Shown here piece by piece: positions 25,947-35,160 of a stretch of DNA of 64,000 nt; within the stretch, counting starts at the first letter, position 1, and every line of letters begins with the position of its first letter. The notes beneath the pieces were generated by a model. It was not told the origin of the DNA. It was given only the letters and a program-made list of their open reading frames with translations, and ran no database searches. The stretch lies in the NCBI GenBank assembly GCA_945901085.1, contig CAMDJV010000002.1, forward strand, positions 124,001-188,000. Reading direction: 5' to 3'. This DNA is from Rhodovarius crocodyli (lineage in GTDB: Bacteria > Pseudomonadota > Alphaproteobacteria > Acetobacterales > Acetobacteraceae). Both the position numbers and the translations under genes were made by a program.

Positions 25947-27734
25947 TTAGCACCCCGGGCCGGGCTGCGCCAGCGGGCGGCATGCATCCGCCAGCCAAGC
26001 GGCGGTGTGAGGGTCGCATAATGGGCTGATCTGGGCCAGCACGCGGGCGTGATAGGCGTCGATCCAGCCGCGCTCGGCTGTGGTGAGCAGGCTGGGTTCG
26101 ATCAGGGCCTGGGCATAGGGGGCCAGGGTGAGCGTCTCGAATTCCAGGAAGGGTTTTGCCTGGTCGGGCCGGGGTTCGGCCTCGCGCACCAGCAGCAGGT
26201 TTTCGATGCGGATGCCATAGGCGCCGGGCAGGTAGAAGCCGGGTTCGTTGGACAGGATCATGCCGGGCGCCAGGGGCACGGGCTTGGCGGCGCGGGAAAT
26301 CGTCACCGGACCTTCATGGACGGAGAGAAAACTGCCCACGCCATGGCCGGTGCCATGATCGTAATCCAGCCCAGCATCCCAGAGCGGCCGGCGGGCCAGG
26401 GCATCGAGATGCGGGCCGGCGACGCCACGCGGGAAGCGCGCCGTGCCCAGCGCGATATGGCCTTGCAGCACGCGGGTGTAGCGCTGGCGGAGCCCCGGGG
26501 GCGGGGCGCCGGGGCCGGTGAAGAGGGTGCGGGTGATATCCGTCGTGCCATCGCGATATTGCGCGCCGCTATCGAGCAGGAAGCATTCATCGGGGTTGAT
26601 GCTGCGGTTGGATGCTGCGGTCGCGCGGTAATGGACGATGGCGCCGTTTTCGGCCGCGCCTGCGATGGCGGGGAAGGATTCGCCCTGGAAGAGCGGCACC
26701 TCGCGGCGGAAGGCCAGCAATTGCTCGGCTGCCGCCATTTCGGTGAGGCCGCCGCGGGGTGCCTCTGCGGCGAACCAGGCGAGGAAGCGCGCCATGGCCA
26801 CCGCGTCGCGCTGGTGGGCGTGGCGGGCGCCCTGCTGCTCGGTGGGGTTTTTCTGCGACCGTGGCAGGCGGCAGGGGTCGTCACCGGCCACCAGCCTAGC
26901 ACCGGCATCGCGCAGGGTGCGGGCAAACCATGCGGGGGTGGCATCGGCATCAAGTCGCAGGGTCCGGCCGGCATAGCGGGCCAGCGCGGCGGGTAGTGCG
27001 GCGCGCTCGGCCACTGACACCGCATTGCCGAGATGGGCGCGCAGCTCGGGGCCGAGTTTTTGGCCCTCCATGAACAATTGGACCGAGGCATCGGCGCCGA
27101 GTAGGGCGAAGCCTAGCGCCAGCGGGGTGTGGCTGAGATCGCCGCCGCGGATGTTCAGCAGCCAGGCGATGGAATGCGGGTCGGCCAGCACGGCGGCATC
27201 CTCGCCGGCGGCGCGCAGGGCGGCGGCGGCGGTTTCGCGTTTTTGTGCGGCGTCCAGGCCGGCATATTCTGCGGGGTGGATGCGGGCGGGGGCCAGGGGG
27301 GGGGCTGGGCGGTTGGGCCAGATCGCATCAATGGGGTTGCGCGCCAGGGGCACCAGGGTGACGCCGGTGTAGCGGGCCAGCGCGGCCTCGGTGTGCAGCC
27401 AGGGGTCGTAGCCGATGGTCGTACCCGGCGGCGCGACCTCGCGCAGCCATTCAGGGGCGGGTTGTTCGATGAGGTGGCGACGCTCCCACAGCGCCGGCTC
27501 GGTTTGCTGCGCGACCTGGGTGGTGTAGCGGCCATCGGTGAAGATAGCCGCGCGCCCGGCCAGCACCACGGCCAGGCCAGCACTGCCGGTGAAGCCGGAG
27601 AGCCAGGCCAGGCGCTCGCCCGAGGGGGGGACGTATTCGCCCAGGAACTCGTCGCTGCGGGGGACCAGAAAGCCATCCACGCCTTGGGCGGCAAGCTGGG
27701 CGCGGAGGGCGGTGAGGCGTTCAGCGGGGGTCAT
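25947..27734 (-). CDS. Xaa-Pro aminopeptidase (aminopeptidase P, M24B family)
   Basis: Metallopeptidase of 595 residues that removes an N-terminal residue preceding proline. Two N-terminal creatinase-like domains (LRAQLAAQGVDGFLVPRSDE at the start) precede a C-terminal pita-bread catalytic domain. Metal ligands visible are DSGAQYRDGTTDITRTLF, GHGVGSFLSVHE and SNEPGFYLPGAYGIRIEN. The length and the YVPPSGERLAWLSGFTGSAG stretch fit the cytosolic three-domain form. ATG 27734 is preferred over an in-frame TTG at 27809 that would add 25 residues. It is divergent from lepA with a 153-bp gap that must hold both promoters. Confidence 0.92.
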   Translation of the reverse strand: MTPAERLTALRAQLAAQGVDGFLVPRSDEFLGEYVPPSGERLAWLSGFTGSAGLAVVLAGRAAIFTDGRYTTQVAQQTEPALWERRHLIEQPAPEWLREVAPPGTTIGYDPWLHTEAALARYTGVTLVPLARNPIDAIWPNRPAPPLAPARIHPAEYAGLDAAQKRETAAAALRAAGEDAAVLADPHSIAWLLNIRGGDLSHTPLALGFALLGADASVQLFMEGQKLGPELRAHLGNAVSVAERAALPAALARYAGRTLRLDADATPAWFARTLRDAGARLVAGDDPCRLPRSQKNPTEQQGARHAHQRDAVAMARFLAWFAAEAPRGGLTEMAAAEQLLAFRREVPLFQGESFPAIAGAAENGAIVHYRATAASNRSINPDECFLLDSGAQYRDGTTDITRTLFTGPGAPPPGLRQRYTRVLQGHIALGTARFPRGVAGPHLDALARRPLWDAGLDYDHGTGHGVGSFLSVHEGPVTISRAAKPVPLAPGMILSNEPGFYLPGAYGIRIENLLLVREAEPRPDQAKPFLEFETLTLAPYAQALIEPSLLTTAERGWIDAYHARVLAQISPLCDPHTAAWLADACRPLAQPGPGC

Positions 27735-27887
27735 CGGATCAATCTGGCCTGGAATGGGGCGGGGTTCCAGTGACCCAAAATCGGGCTTGCGCTGATCCGC
27801 CCATGACAAGTGAGGCTTTCGGCCCTATGTGAGGGCCAATCATTGTCGGGGGCCCTGCCCCGGCCCTTCTTCCATCCCGGAACCCCT

Positions 27888-29693
27888 ATGTCCGACACGC
27901 CGCTCGATCGCATCCGCAATTTCTCGATCATCGCCCATATCGATCATGGGAAATCGACGCTGGCGGATAGGCTCATCCAGACCACCGGCGCGCTCTCGGC
28001 GCGGGAGATGACCGAGCAGGTGCTCGACAATATGGATATTGAGAAGGAGCGCGGGATCACCATCAAGGCGCAGACCGTGCGCCTGACCTACCGCGCCAAT
28101 GACGGGCTGGACTATACGCTGAACCTGATGGACACGCCGGGCCATGTGGATTTCGCCTATGAGGTGAGCCGCAGCCTTGCCGCATGCGAGGGTTCGCTGC
28201 TGGTGGTTGATGCCTCACAGGGGGTTGAGGCGCAGACGCTGGCCAATGTGTATCAGGCGCTCGATGCCGGGCATGAGATTGTGCCGATTCTCAACAAGAT
28301 CGACCTGCCGGCTGCCGAGCCGGACCGGGTGAAGCAGCAGATCGAGGATGTGATCGGCCTCGACGCAACCGATGCGGTGATGATCTCGGCCAAGACCAGC
28401 CTCAATATCGAGGGGGTGCTGGAGGCCATTGTCACCCGGCTGCCGCCGCCCAAGGGCGACCCGGATGCACCGCTGAAGGCGCTGCTGGTGGATAGCTGGT
28501 ATGATGCCTATCTGGGCGTGATCATCCTGGTGCGGATCAAGGATGGCATCCTCAAGCGCGGCATGAAGGTGCGGATGATGTCGAGCGGCTCGACCCATCT
28601 GATCGACCAGGTGGGCGTCTTCACGCCCAAGATGGTGCAGCGGGATTATTTGGGCCCGGGCGAGATGGGCTATCTCAATGCCGCGATCAAAACCGTGGCT
28701 GATACCAATGTGGGCGATACCATCACCGAGGACCGCCGCCCGGCCGAGGAGGCCCTGCCCGGCTTTAAGCCGAGCATTCCGGTGGTGTGGTGCGGGTTGT
28801 TCCCCATCGATGCCGATGATTTCGAAAAGCTGCGCGATGGGTTGTCCAAGCTGCGGCTGAACGATGCCTCCTTCCATTACGAGGCGGAGAGCAGTGCCGC
28901 GCTGGGCTTTGGCTATCGCTGCGGCTTTTTGGGGCTGTTGCATCTGGAGATTGTGCAGGAGCGGCTCTCGCGCGAGTTTGACCTGGACCTGATCGCGACC
29001 GCGCCCTCGGTGGTTTATCGCCTGCGCAAGACCAATGGCGAGGAATTTGAGCTGCACAATCCGGCCGATATGCCCGATGGCAGCTTGCTCGATAGCATTC
29101 AGGAGCCTTGGATTAAGGCGACGATCTTTGTGCCCGATGATTATCTCGGCGCGGTGCTGACGCTGTGCAATGAGCGGCGCGGCCAGCAGGTGGAGCTGAC
29201 CTATGTGGGCAGCCGGGCCATGGCGGTGTATCGCCTGCCGCTGAATGAGGTGGTGTTTGACTTCTATGACCGGCTGAAGAGCATTTCTCGCGGCTATGCC
29301 AGCTTTGACTACTCGATGGATGGCTATGAGGAGGGCGACCTCGTGAAGATCTCCATCCTGGTGAATAATGAGCCGGTGGATGCGTTGAGCTTCATGGCGC
29401 ATCGCAATGCGGCGGAACGCCGGGGCCGGAGCATTTGCGAGAAGTTGAAGGAGCTGATCCCGCGTCAGCTCTTCAAAATTCCCATCCAGGCCGCCATTGG
29501 CGGGCGGGTGATCGCGCGCGAGACCATCTCCGCGATGTCGAAGGACGTGACGGCCAAATGCTATGGCGGGGATATTTCCCGCAAGCGGAAGCTGCTGGAC
29601 AAGCAGAAAGAAGGCAAGAAGCGTATGAGACAATTTGGCAAGGTGGAAATCCCACAAAGCGCCTTCATTGCCGCCCTGAAGATGGATGCCTGA
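27888..29693 (+). CDS. lepA: Elongation factor 4 (LepA), back-translocating GTPase
   Basis: Ribosome-associated GTPase of 601 residues, the normal length. GTPase motifs: [14 protein letters not shown] near residue 15, the switch-[14 protein letters not shown], and [13 protein letters not shown]. The C-terminal part carries EF-G-like domains III and V and the LepA-specific CTD ending in [20 protein letters not shown], a typical signature. ATG 27888 ([19 protein letters not shown]) is chosen; upstream sequence in frame is not conserved-looking. A small gene follows after two bases. Confidence 0.97.
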   Translation: MSDTPLDRIRNFSIIAHIDHGKSTLADRLIQTTGALSAREMTEQVLDNMDIEKERGITIKAQTVRLTYRANDGLDYTLNLMDTPGHVDFAYEVSRSLAACEGSLLVVDASQGVEAQTLANVYQALDAGHEIVPILNKIDLPAAEPDRVKQQIEDVIGLDATDAVMISAKTSLNIEGVLEAIVTRLPPPKGDPDAPLKALLVDSWYDAYLGVIILVRIKDGILKRGMKVRMMSSGSTHLIDQVGVFTPKMVQRDYLGPGEMGYLNAAIKTVADTNVGDTITEDRRPAEEALPGFKPSIPVVWCGLFPIDADDFEKLRDGLSKLRLNDASFHYEAESSAALGFGYRCGFLGLLHLEIVQERLSREFDLDLIATAPSVVYRLRKTNGEEFELHNPADMPDGSLLDSIQEPWIKATIFVPDDYLGAVLTLCNERRGQQVELTYVGSRAMAVYRLPLNEVVFDFYDRLKSISRGYASFDYSMDGYEEGDLVKISILVNNEPVDALSFMAHRNAAERRGRSICEKLKELIPRQLFKIPIQAAIGGRVIARETISAMSKDVTAKCYGGDISRKRKLLDKQKEGKKRMRQFGKVEIPQSAFIAALKMDA

Positions 29694-29695
29694 AT

Positions 29696-29893
29696 ATGGC
29701 AGAGCATCGGGGCTGCGTTTACACGGTTGGCCCGCTGAAGGGGCGCAATAATTGGCGCTGGACAACGTATAATGGGGCAACGCCGGCGGCCAAGCCGGTG
29801 GATACTGGCGATGTGATGGGCCAGCATGAGCGGGTGGCGAAGCAGGAGGCCATGGCTGCGATTGATGAGTGGCGGAAGAAGAACCGGGAGTAG
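29696..29893 (+). CDS. Small conserved-looking protein, function unknown
   Basis: 65 residues beginning MAEHRGCVYTVGPLKGRNNW and ending AIDEWRKKNRE; basic at the ends with an acidic centre, and no membrane segment. The start lies two bases after the lepA stop, so it is probably co-transcribed with lepA. Nothing in the sequence gives its role. Its TAG stop is directly adjacent to the stop of the minus-strand gene at 29894. Confidence 0.6.
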   Translation: MAEHRGCVYTVGPLKGRNNWRWTTYNGATPAAKPVDTGDVMGQHERVAKQEAMAAIDEWRKKNRE

Positions 29894-30190
29894 TCAGCCC
29901 GGCGGGTGGATGTCCATGCCTAGTCTGGCGCATTCCGCGCGGAAGGCGGCGCGCATCTCGCCACGCTCGGGTTCCGGCAACCAGTTGGCCATGTTGTGGA
30001 ATACCATAGGTTGAACGCCTGACCGGTGTGGCGGCCAGGGGCAGGTGTCCGCCTGCCTGGCCATGGCCAGCATGGAACCCAACCGCTCGCGCGCCCGGCG
30101 CTCCATGGAAGCCTGATCAGTGCCGGGCGCCGGATCGAACAGATCGCTTCGGCCGGCGAATAGGTCAGCTTGTCGATTCGATGTGCTCAT
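29894..30190 (-). CDS. Small partner gene of the restriction-modification enzyme, unknown
   Basis: 98 residues, mixed charge, no signal peptide: MSTSNRQADLFAGRSDLFD at the N terminus and MANWLPEPERGEMRAAFRAE near residue 67, a helical pattern seen in small cytoplasmic proteins near DNA-modification genes. The start ATG overlaps the 3' end of the upstream methylase/nuclease gene by 26 bp, so the two are coupled. It could be a specificity or regulatory subunit or a passenger; I do not recognise a domain. It has no gap to the 29696 gene, whose stop abuts its own. Confidence 0.6.
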   Translation of the reverse strand: MSTSNRQADLFAGRSDLFDPAPGTDQASMERRARERLGSMLAMARQADTCPWPPHRSGVQPMVFHNMANWLPEPERGEMRAAFRAECARLGMDIHPPG

Positions 30191-33100
30191 CTGGGTCTAA
30201 ATGTATCGCGTTTGCGCCATAGGGAACAGGCTGCGGAAGGTTCAATTCGCCGCGCGTCAGCGGATGGGAGCGAGCGCTGGCCAGCACCGCATCGGCCCGG
30301 CCCATGACCTCCACCATTTCGGTCAGGCGCCACACTAGGTCGAGCACATCCTGGGTAAAGGCAGCGTCGAGGGCATCCCCTTCACGGGCCTTGAGCCACC
30401 GATACAGCACGGGATAGCCGCTGACCTGAAATTCCCAGGCAGCCAGCGGCACATGGGCGAGCCGGAGCGACTGGTCCTCCTGCAGCGGGATGAGCCCGCC
30501 ACCGGCGCCATCCTGCAGGAAAGCCCTGGAGGGCGGCGGCACTTGGAGGGTGACACCGGTGGCGCGGCCGAGCAGCCTGGCCTGACGGAAAGCTTTGCCG
30601 GGCGGGCGGGTGAAGCCTTGCAGCGCGCGGATATCAGCACCCAGGGCCGCCGCAGCGGCGAATACATCCGGATTAGCCGGGAAGGGGATATGAGGGAACG
30701 CATCTTCCAGGTCCCGCGCGAAGTCACGGCTGTAGCTTGGCGCCGAGAGCAGGGCCAAAATGGCGTCGAACACCTGCTGCGCACTTGGCGGAATGCCATA
30801 GGCCAGGCCCAGGCCGGCGATGAGGGACGGGGACAGGTAGTGGCCGCTGCCACCTTCGGTGTGGTTGATCAGGGGGAAGACCCAGCCACCCGTGCTTCCG
30901 CGAAACGAGTGCTGATCTGGCTTGATGCCATGGCACCAGGCGGCTGGGCCTGCGCCGGTGCCGTCCTCTAGGACGAAAAGAGCATGGTTGGTTGAGCCCC
31001 AGGCTTCCTGGAGTGCGCGCTTGGGGAAATCGACATATTCACGCCGGTTGTAGAGCCAGCGGCGATCCATGGGCCGATATGATATTCGGGTCAGCGCGGC
31101 ATCGTCGAAGGGCACAAGAATTGCCCGCGCTGCGCTATTGGAACGGGTATCCTTGAAGGCGACGCTGGCCTGAACTGGATCCAAGGTCAGGAAGTCCTGC
31201 ACGCGCTGCGCAAGAACATCCTGCCGCGTGGCGTAGGCGAAGTCGTCCCGGTAGGTCACTATACCGTTGGATTTCAGCCGAAACACCTCGTCCACTCCCG
31301 GCCAGTCCAGTTCCGAAAAACCCAATGGCTTGAGGTTCTGCATCCCATCCTGCGGCAATTCCCGCCAGACTAGGCTGTTGCTGCCCGCGGCGGCGCCACG
31401 CAGCACCTCCAGTTTTTCCGAGCGCCGGAAGCCGCCGGCATCCCAGATATCCGCGTAGCGAACCCTCGCCGGCCGGCCCGGCGGCTTGTCGCCGCGCGCC
31501 CAGGCGGTGATGACGCATACCCCGGTCTGAATCGCGAAGACGTTTTCGTCCTTCTGCCGCCCCGCCGGCAGCGCACCGCGATGATCGCCGCGCAGGTCGA
31601 GGATTTCGATGTCGTCGAAACGCTCCCGCAGCATGAGCCGAAGCCCGCCGAAGGCCCGGCCGGCCATGAAACCGCGATTGACGACGAAACTCACCACCCC
31701 ACGCCTTGGCGCGCCCTCTGCATCGAAAAGCCGCCACAGGGCCCAGCGCCAGAAGGCGATATAGAGGTCCTGAAAGCCATTCAGCGACAGACCGGCGCCG
31801 GCGGCGCGCACCGGCTCCTTCAGGTCCTGCCACAGGGCGTTCATCCAAGGGCCGACGAGTTCGTTGACCTCGCGGTTTTTCAGGCGGCGATAGGGCGGGT
31901 TGCCCAGGATGGCCAGGACCGGCGCCTGCGCCTTCACCGCGTCCGCGCCCCGCCGCTCCGCCACCATGGGTTGGGCCATGAAGCCCAGCACGGCGGCCGC
32001 GGAAGGCGTATTGGCGCTGGGCGCCAGGGTATCGCACAGCCAGATGGGCAGGCGCTTGCCGATTGAGCCTTTGCGGGAAATCACCTCCCGCGCCACACGC
32101 CAATGGGCCACGGTGTAGGGACCTACAAGCAATTCGAAGGCATTGAGGCGTTTGGCTAGGCTGGTCACTGCCGCGGGCACGGCGCCTTCACCGAATTCCT
32201 GCTCGGTGCGGGTGGCCACCGCGTTCAGCGCGCCGACAGAAAATGTGCCGGTGCCGCAGGCCGGGTCCAGCAGCAGGACGCCTTCGTCCCGCAGGCCGTC
32301 CTTGCGCATGCCCACGCGCAAGGCATGGTCGGTGCGGGCGACGATGAAATTAACAAGGTCAACCGGCGTGTAGAATACGCCATATTTTTCCCGCGCAACC
32401 GGGTCGAAGATGGTGAGGAACTCTTCGTAGAAATACAGAATGGGGTCGTACCCTCCGCGTTTGACCAGATGTTCGGGCGCCACCGCGTTCACGGTATCGA
32501 GCAACACATCGAAGCCGGCACCGAGCAGGTCGAGAATTTCATCTTGGGTTAGCGCTCGAAGCGTGGCCCATAGAAGAGAATCTGACGGCAGCTTTTGGTA
32601 GGCGTTGCGGTCGACGTCGCCGCCAGCCGCTTCGCGAGCCAGCAGCAGGCCGAAGACAAGGGTCTGCGCGAAGGCACCGGCGAACAGCGCGTGGCCATTC
32701 GCCGTCTCATGCCCGGCTGCGGCCGGGCGGGAGAACAACGTCTGCTCGAACTCCTGGCGAACCTGCAGCAGCGCATGAGGCAGCGTGTCCTGCGGAAAAT
32801 CGAGGACGACCTGCCGGGCCAGCTTGGCCGCATGTCCCAGCGCCTCGGCAATCTCCCGCGCGTTGCGCATGCGTGGCTGCGGCGCGGCAGCAAGCAGATT
32901 GATAAGTTGGAGGAATTGCGCGGGATCGTGTCGGGTGACGAGCCTCTCAGCTGCGGCGTCCGAGGTTCCGGGTTCTAAAGCAATCGCGGGCAGCAAGACC
33001 GCGTGGCCCTCCCGCTCGTCCCGGCGATACAGGTCCATGGTGTGGAAGTTACAAAAGCCCCATAGCGGCAATGCGCCGAAGCGCCGGAACTGGTCCCGGT

Positions 33101-33404
33101 CATGCCCACGGAGGGCAGAAGCATTCAAGCTTTTACTGGGCACCTTTAGTTCGATGAAGGACCGTGCCGGCTGCGCCGGCCGGGCAAATGCCAGATCTGG
33201 TCTGCCCACGCCGGCGCGTTTGTACTCGGGCAGGAGCGAGGGGGCGGCTGGCATTGTCTCGGCCAGGATGTTTTCGAGCATCCTGTGGAAGCGGGGCGCC
33301 ATGAGCAGTTCGAGCCCCGTGCCGTCACCGCTCATGCCCGGGTTGGCTCGGCGGTCCTGCCGCACCTGCCGGGAAAATTCTGAGATATGGTCGCGTGCGG
33401 TCAT
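30165..33404 (-). CDS. Single-chain type IIG-like restriction-modification enzyme
   Basis: A 1079-residue fused nuclease and N6-adenine methyltransferase. N-terminal nuclease: RPD near residue 69 and IELK at 84-87, a PD-(D/E)xK core. Helical linker, then YGVFYTPVDLVNFIV near 341 (methylase motif X-like), SAM-binding DPACGTGTF at 380-388 and catalytic NPPY at 502-505. The C-terminal 500 residues, with several aromatic-rich stretches, probably hold target recognition. No helicase motif is seen, so this is more like type IIG than type ISP, which it resembles elsewhere. ATG 33404 is preferred; upstream in-frame TTG 33431 is possible. The recognition site and activity are unknown. Confidence 0.82.
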   Translation of the reverse strand: MTARDHISEFSRQVRQDRRANPGMSGDGTGLELLMAPRFHRMLENILAETMPAAPSLLPEYKRAGVGRPDLAFARPAQPARSFIELKVPSKSLNASALRGHDRDQFRRFGALPLWGFCNFHTMDLYRRDEREGHAVLLPAIALEPGTSDAAAERLVTRHDPAQFLQLINLLAAAPQPRMRNAREIAEALGHAAKLARQVVLDFPQDTLPHALLQVRQEFEQTLFSRPAAAGHETANGHALFAGAFAQTLVFGLLLAREAAGGDVDRNAYQKLPSDSLLWATLRALTQDEILDLLGAGFDVLLDTVNAVAPEHLVKRGGYDPILYFYEEFLTIFDPVAREKYGVFYTPVDLVNFIVARTDHALRVGMRKDGLRDEGVLLLDPACGTGTFSVGALNAVATRTEQEFGEGAVPAAVTSLAKRLNAFELLVGPYTVAHWRVAREVISRKGSIGKRLPIWLCDTLAPSANTPSAAAVLGFMAQPMVAERRGADAVKAQAPVLAILGNPPYRRLKNREVNELVGPWMNALWQDLKEPVRAAGAGLSLNGFQDLYIAFWRWALWRLFDAEGAPRRGVVSFVVNRGFMAGRAFGGLRLMLRERFDDIEILDLRGDHRGALPAGRQKDENVFAIQTGVCVITAWARGDKPPGRPARVRYADIWDAGGFRRSEKLEVLRGAAAGSNSLVWRELPQDGMQNLKPLGFSELDWPGVDEVFRLKSNGIVTYRDDFAYATRQDVLAQRVQDFLTLDPVQASVAFKDTRSNSAARAILVPFDDAALTRISYRPMDRRWLYNRREYVDFPKRALQEAWGSTNHALFVLEDGTGAGPAAWCHGIKPDQHSFRGSTGGWVFPLINHTEGGSGHYLSPSLIAGLGLAYGIPPSAQQVFDAILALLSAPSYSRDFARDLEDAFPHIPFPANPDVFAAAAALGADIRALQGFTRPPGKAFRQARLLGRATGVTLQVPPPSRAFLQDGAGGGLIPLQEDQSLRLAHVPLAAWEFQVSGYPVLYRWLKAREGDALDAAFTQDVLDLVWRLTEMVEVMGRADAVLASARSHPLTRGELNLPQPVPYGANAIHLDPDEHIESTS

Positions 33405-33557
33405 AGATATAATATGAATTAGAATGCACAAATATGCATCCCATAGAAATTATTTTTATGGGGTTAGGCCGCCGCCTAGTATGACCTGCAGCGGCAATCG
33501 CGACCGAGGTTTTTCTTTCGGCTAGGCTGCGACTGGAATCAGAGAAAGGTCCAGCCA
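33405..33557. promoter_or_regulatory. AT-rich divergent region with inverted repeats upstream of the R-M gene
   Basis: A 153-bp divergent gap between the restriction-modification gene (minus) and the sulfatase gene (plus), AT-rich near the R-M start (about 33405-33480). It includes inverted repeats ATGCA-N6-TGCAT (about 33423-33438) and CCATA-N10-TATGG (about 33442-33461), possible regulator sites. No promoter can be fixed with confidence. Confidence 0.35.
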
Positions 33558-35099
33558 ATGCGCAATGTGCTCTTCATCATGGCCGATCAGTTGCGGCACG
33601 ACCATATGGGCTGCGCTGGGCATCCCTTTCTGCGCACGCCCAATCTTGATGCCCTGGCCGCGCGCGGCACGCGCTTCACCAATGCCTTTGTGCAAAGCGG
33701 CATCTGCGGGCCCAGCCGGATGAGTTACTATACCGGCCGCTATGTCTCCTCGCATGGGGCCACGCATAATCGCGTGCCGCTTTCGGTGGGTGAGGTGACG
33801 CTGGGGTGGCATTTGCGGGAATCGGGCCGCGCCCTGACGCTGGCCGGCAAGACCCATGTGGTGCCCGACCGCCGCGGCATGGCCCGGCTGCATGCCGATG
33901 GCGCCGATGAATTGGCCGTGCTGCTGCGCGAGGGCTGGTTCCAATTGGTGGACCGCCATGATGGCCACCATGCCGAGCCGAATAGCGCCTACGCAAATTG
34001 GCTGCGGGAGAAGGGCTATGACAGCGCCGACCCCTGGAGCGATTTCGTCATTTCGGTGACCGATGAGAATGGGGCGACACAATCGGGCTGGCATATGCGC
34101 AATGCCCGCCACCCCGCCCGCATCAAGGCCGAGCATAGTGAAACCGCCTATACGACTGATAAGGCCATTGGCTTTATCGAGGGCCAGGGCGCGAAGCCTT
34201 GGGTGCTGCATCTAAGCTATGTGAAGCCGCATTGGCCCTATATCGCGCCAGCACCCTATCACGCGATGTATTCGGCCAATGAATGCATGCCCGTCTCCCG
34301 CCATCCGGCCGAGCGCGGCGCCCATCCGGTGCAGGCTGCCTTCATGGATGAGGAGGTGGCGCAGAGCTTTCAGCGCGATGATTGCATCGAAACCGTCCGG
34401 CCGGCCTATCAGGGGCTGATCAGCGAATTGGACCATCATCTCGGACGGGTGTGGGAGACGCTGACCAGGCTGGATCTGTGGAAGGACACGCTGGTCATTT
34501 TCTGCGCCGATCATGGCGATTATCTGGGCGACCATTGGCTGGGCGAGAAGGAGTTGTTCCACGACTGCATCCAGAAGGTGCCCCTCATTCTGGTCGACCC
34601 GCAGGCCACCCGGCGGGGCGATGATGACCGGCTGGTGCAGGCGATTGACGTGGTGCCGACCATTCTCGATGCGCTCGGCCTGGCCCCGGCGCCGCATCTG
34701 GTGGAAGGCCGCTCGCTGCTGGCGCTGACCCGGGGTGAGCCGGCGCAGGCCTGGCGCGATGTGGCCTTTTCCGAACTCGACTGGACGTTCCGGGGGGCCA
34801 GGCTGCGGATGGGCATTCCGGTGGGGCACCACCATGCCTGGATGGTTCGCACGGCCGATTGGAAATATGTTCACTGGTCAACCGGCATGCCGCCGCAGCT
34901 TTTCGATCTGCGCGCTGATCGGGAGGAGTTTTTCGATCTTGGCCAGAGCCCGGAGCATGAGGCGGTGCGCGCGGCGATGAAGGAGCGGCTATTGGCCTGG
35001 TTCGCCAGCCTCAAGCGGCGCACCACCATCACCTGGGAGGAGGCGGAGGCGGGCACGGACTCCTACAAGAAGGCTGGCGTTTTCTATGGACAATGGTGA
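33558..35099 (+). CDS. Sulfatase-family hydrolase (phosphonate monoester hydrolase-like)
   Basis: A 513-residue alkaline-phosphatase-superfamily enzyme. The N terminus MRNVLFIMADQLRHDHMGC binds the metal; Cys50 in CGPSRMSYYTGR (C-x-P-S-R) is the site that a formylglycine-generating enzyme would convert, as in arylsulfatases and phosphonate monoester hydrolases. CADHGDYLGDH near residue 315 supplies further metal ligands. The C terminus and length match phosphonate/phosphodiester hydrolases more than classical sulfatases, but the exact substrate is unproven. No signal peptide is seen. No formylglycine-generating-enzyme gene is in the window. The Bug receptor gene follows 61 bp downstream. Confidence 0.87.
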   Translation: MRNVLFIMADQLRHDHMGCAGHPFLRTPNLDALAARGTRFTNAFVQSGICGPSRMSYYTGRYVSSHGATHNRVPLSVGEVTLGWHLRESGRALTLAGKTHVVPDRRGMARLHADGADELAVLLREGWFQLVDRHDGHHAEPNSAYANWLREKGYDSADPWSDFVISVTDENGATQSGWHMRNARHPARIKAEHSETAYTTDKAIGFIEGQGAKPWVLHLSYVKPHWPYIAPAPYHAMYSANECMPVSRHPAERGAHPVQAAFMDEEVAQSFQRDDCIETVRPAYQGLISELDHHLGRVWETLTRLDLWKDTLVIFCADHGDYLGDHWLGEKELFHDCIQKVPLILVDPQATRRGDDDRLVQAIDVVPTILDALGLAPAPHLVEGRSLLALTRGEPAQAWRDVAFSELDWTFRGARLRMGIPVGHHHAWMVRTADWKYVHWSTGMPPQLFDLRADREEFFDLGQSPEHEAVRAAMKERLLAWFASLKRRTTITWEEAEAGTDSYKKAGVFYGQW

Positions 35100-35160
35100 T
35101 TTTGACTTGATTGGCGGAGACGCTTCACCAGATAGCCGCTAACCGTTCCAGGAAACAAAA

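Noticed and set aside
28215-29933. Minus-strand open frame of 572 codons opposite lepA
   Set aside because: Shadow of lepA; no motif, composition typical of antisense frames here.
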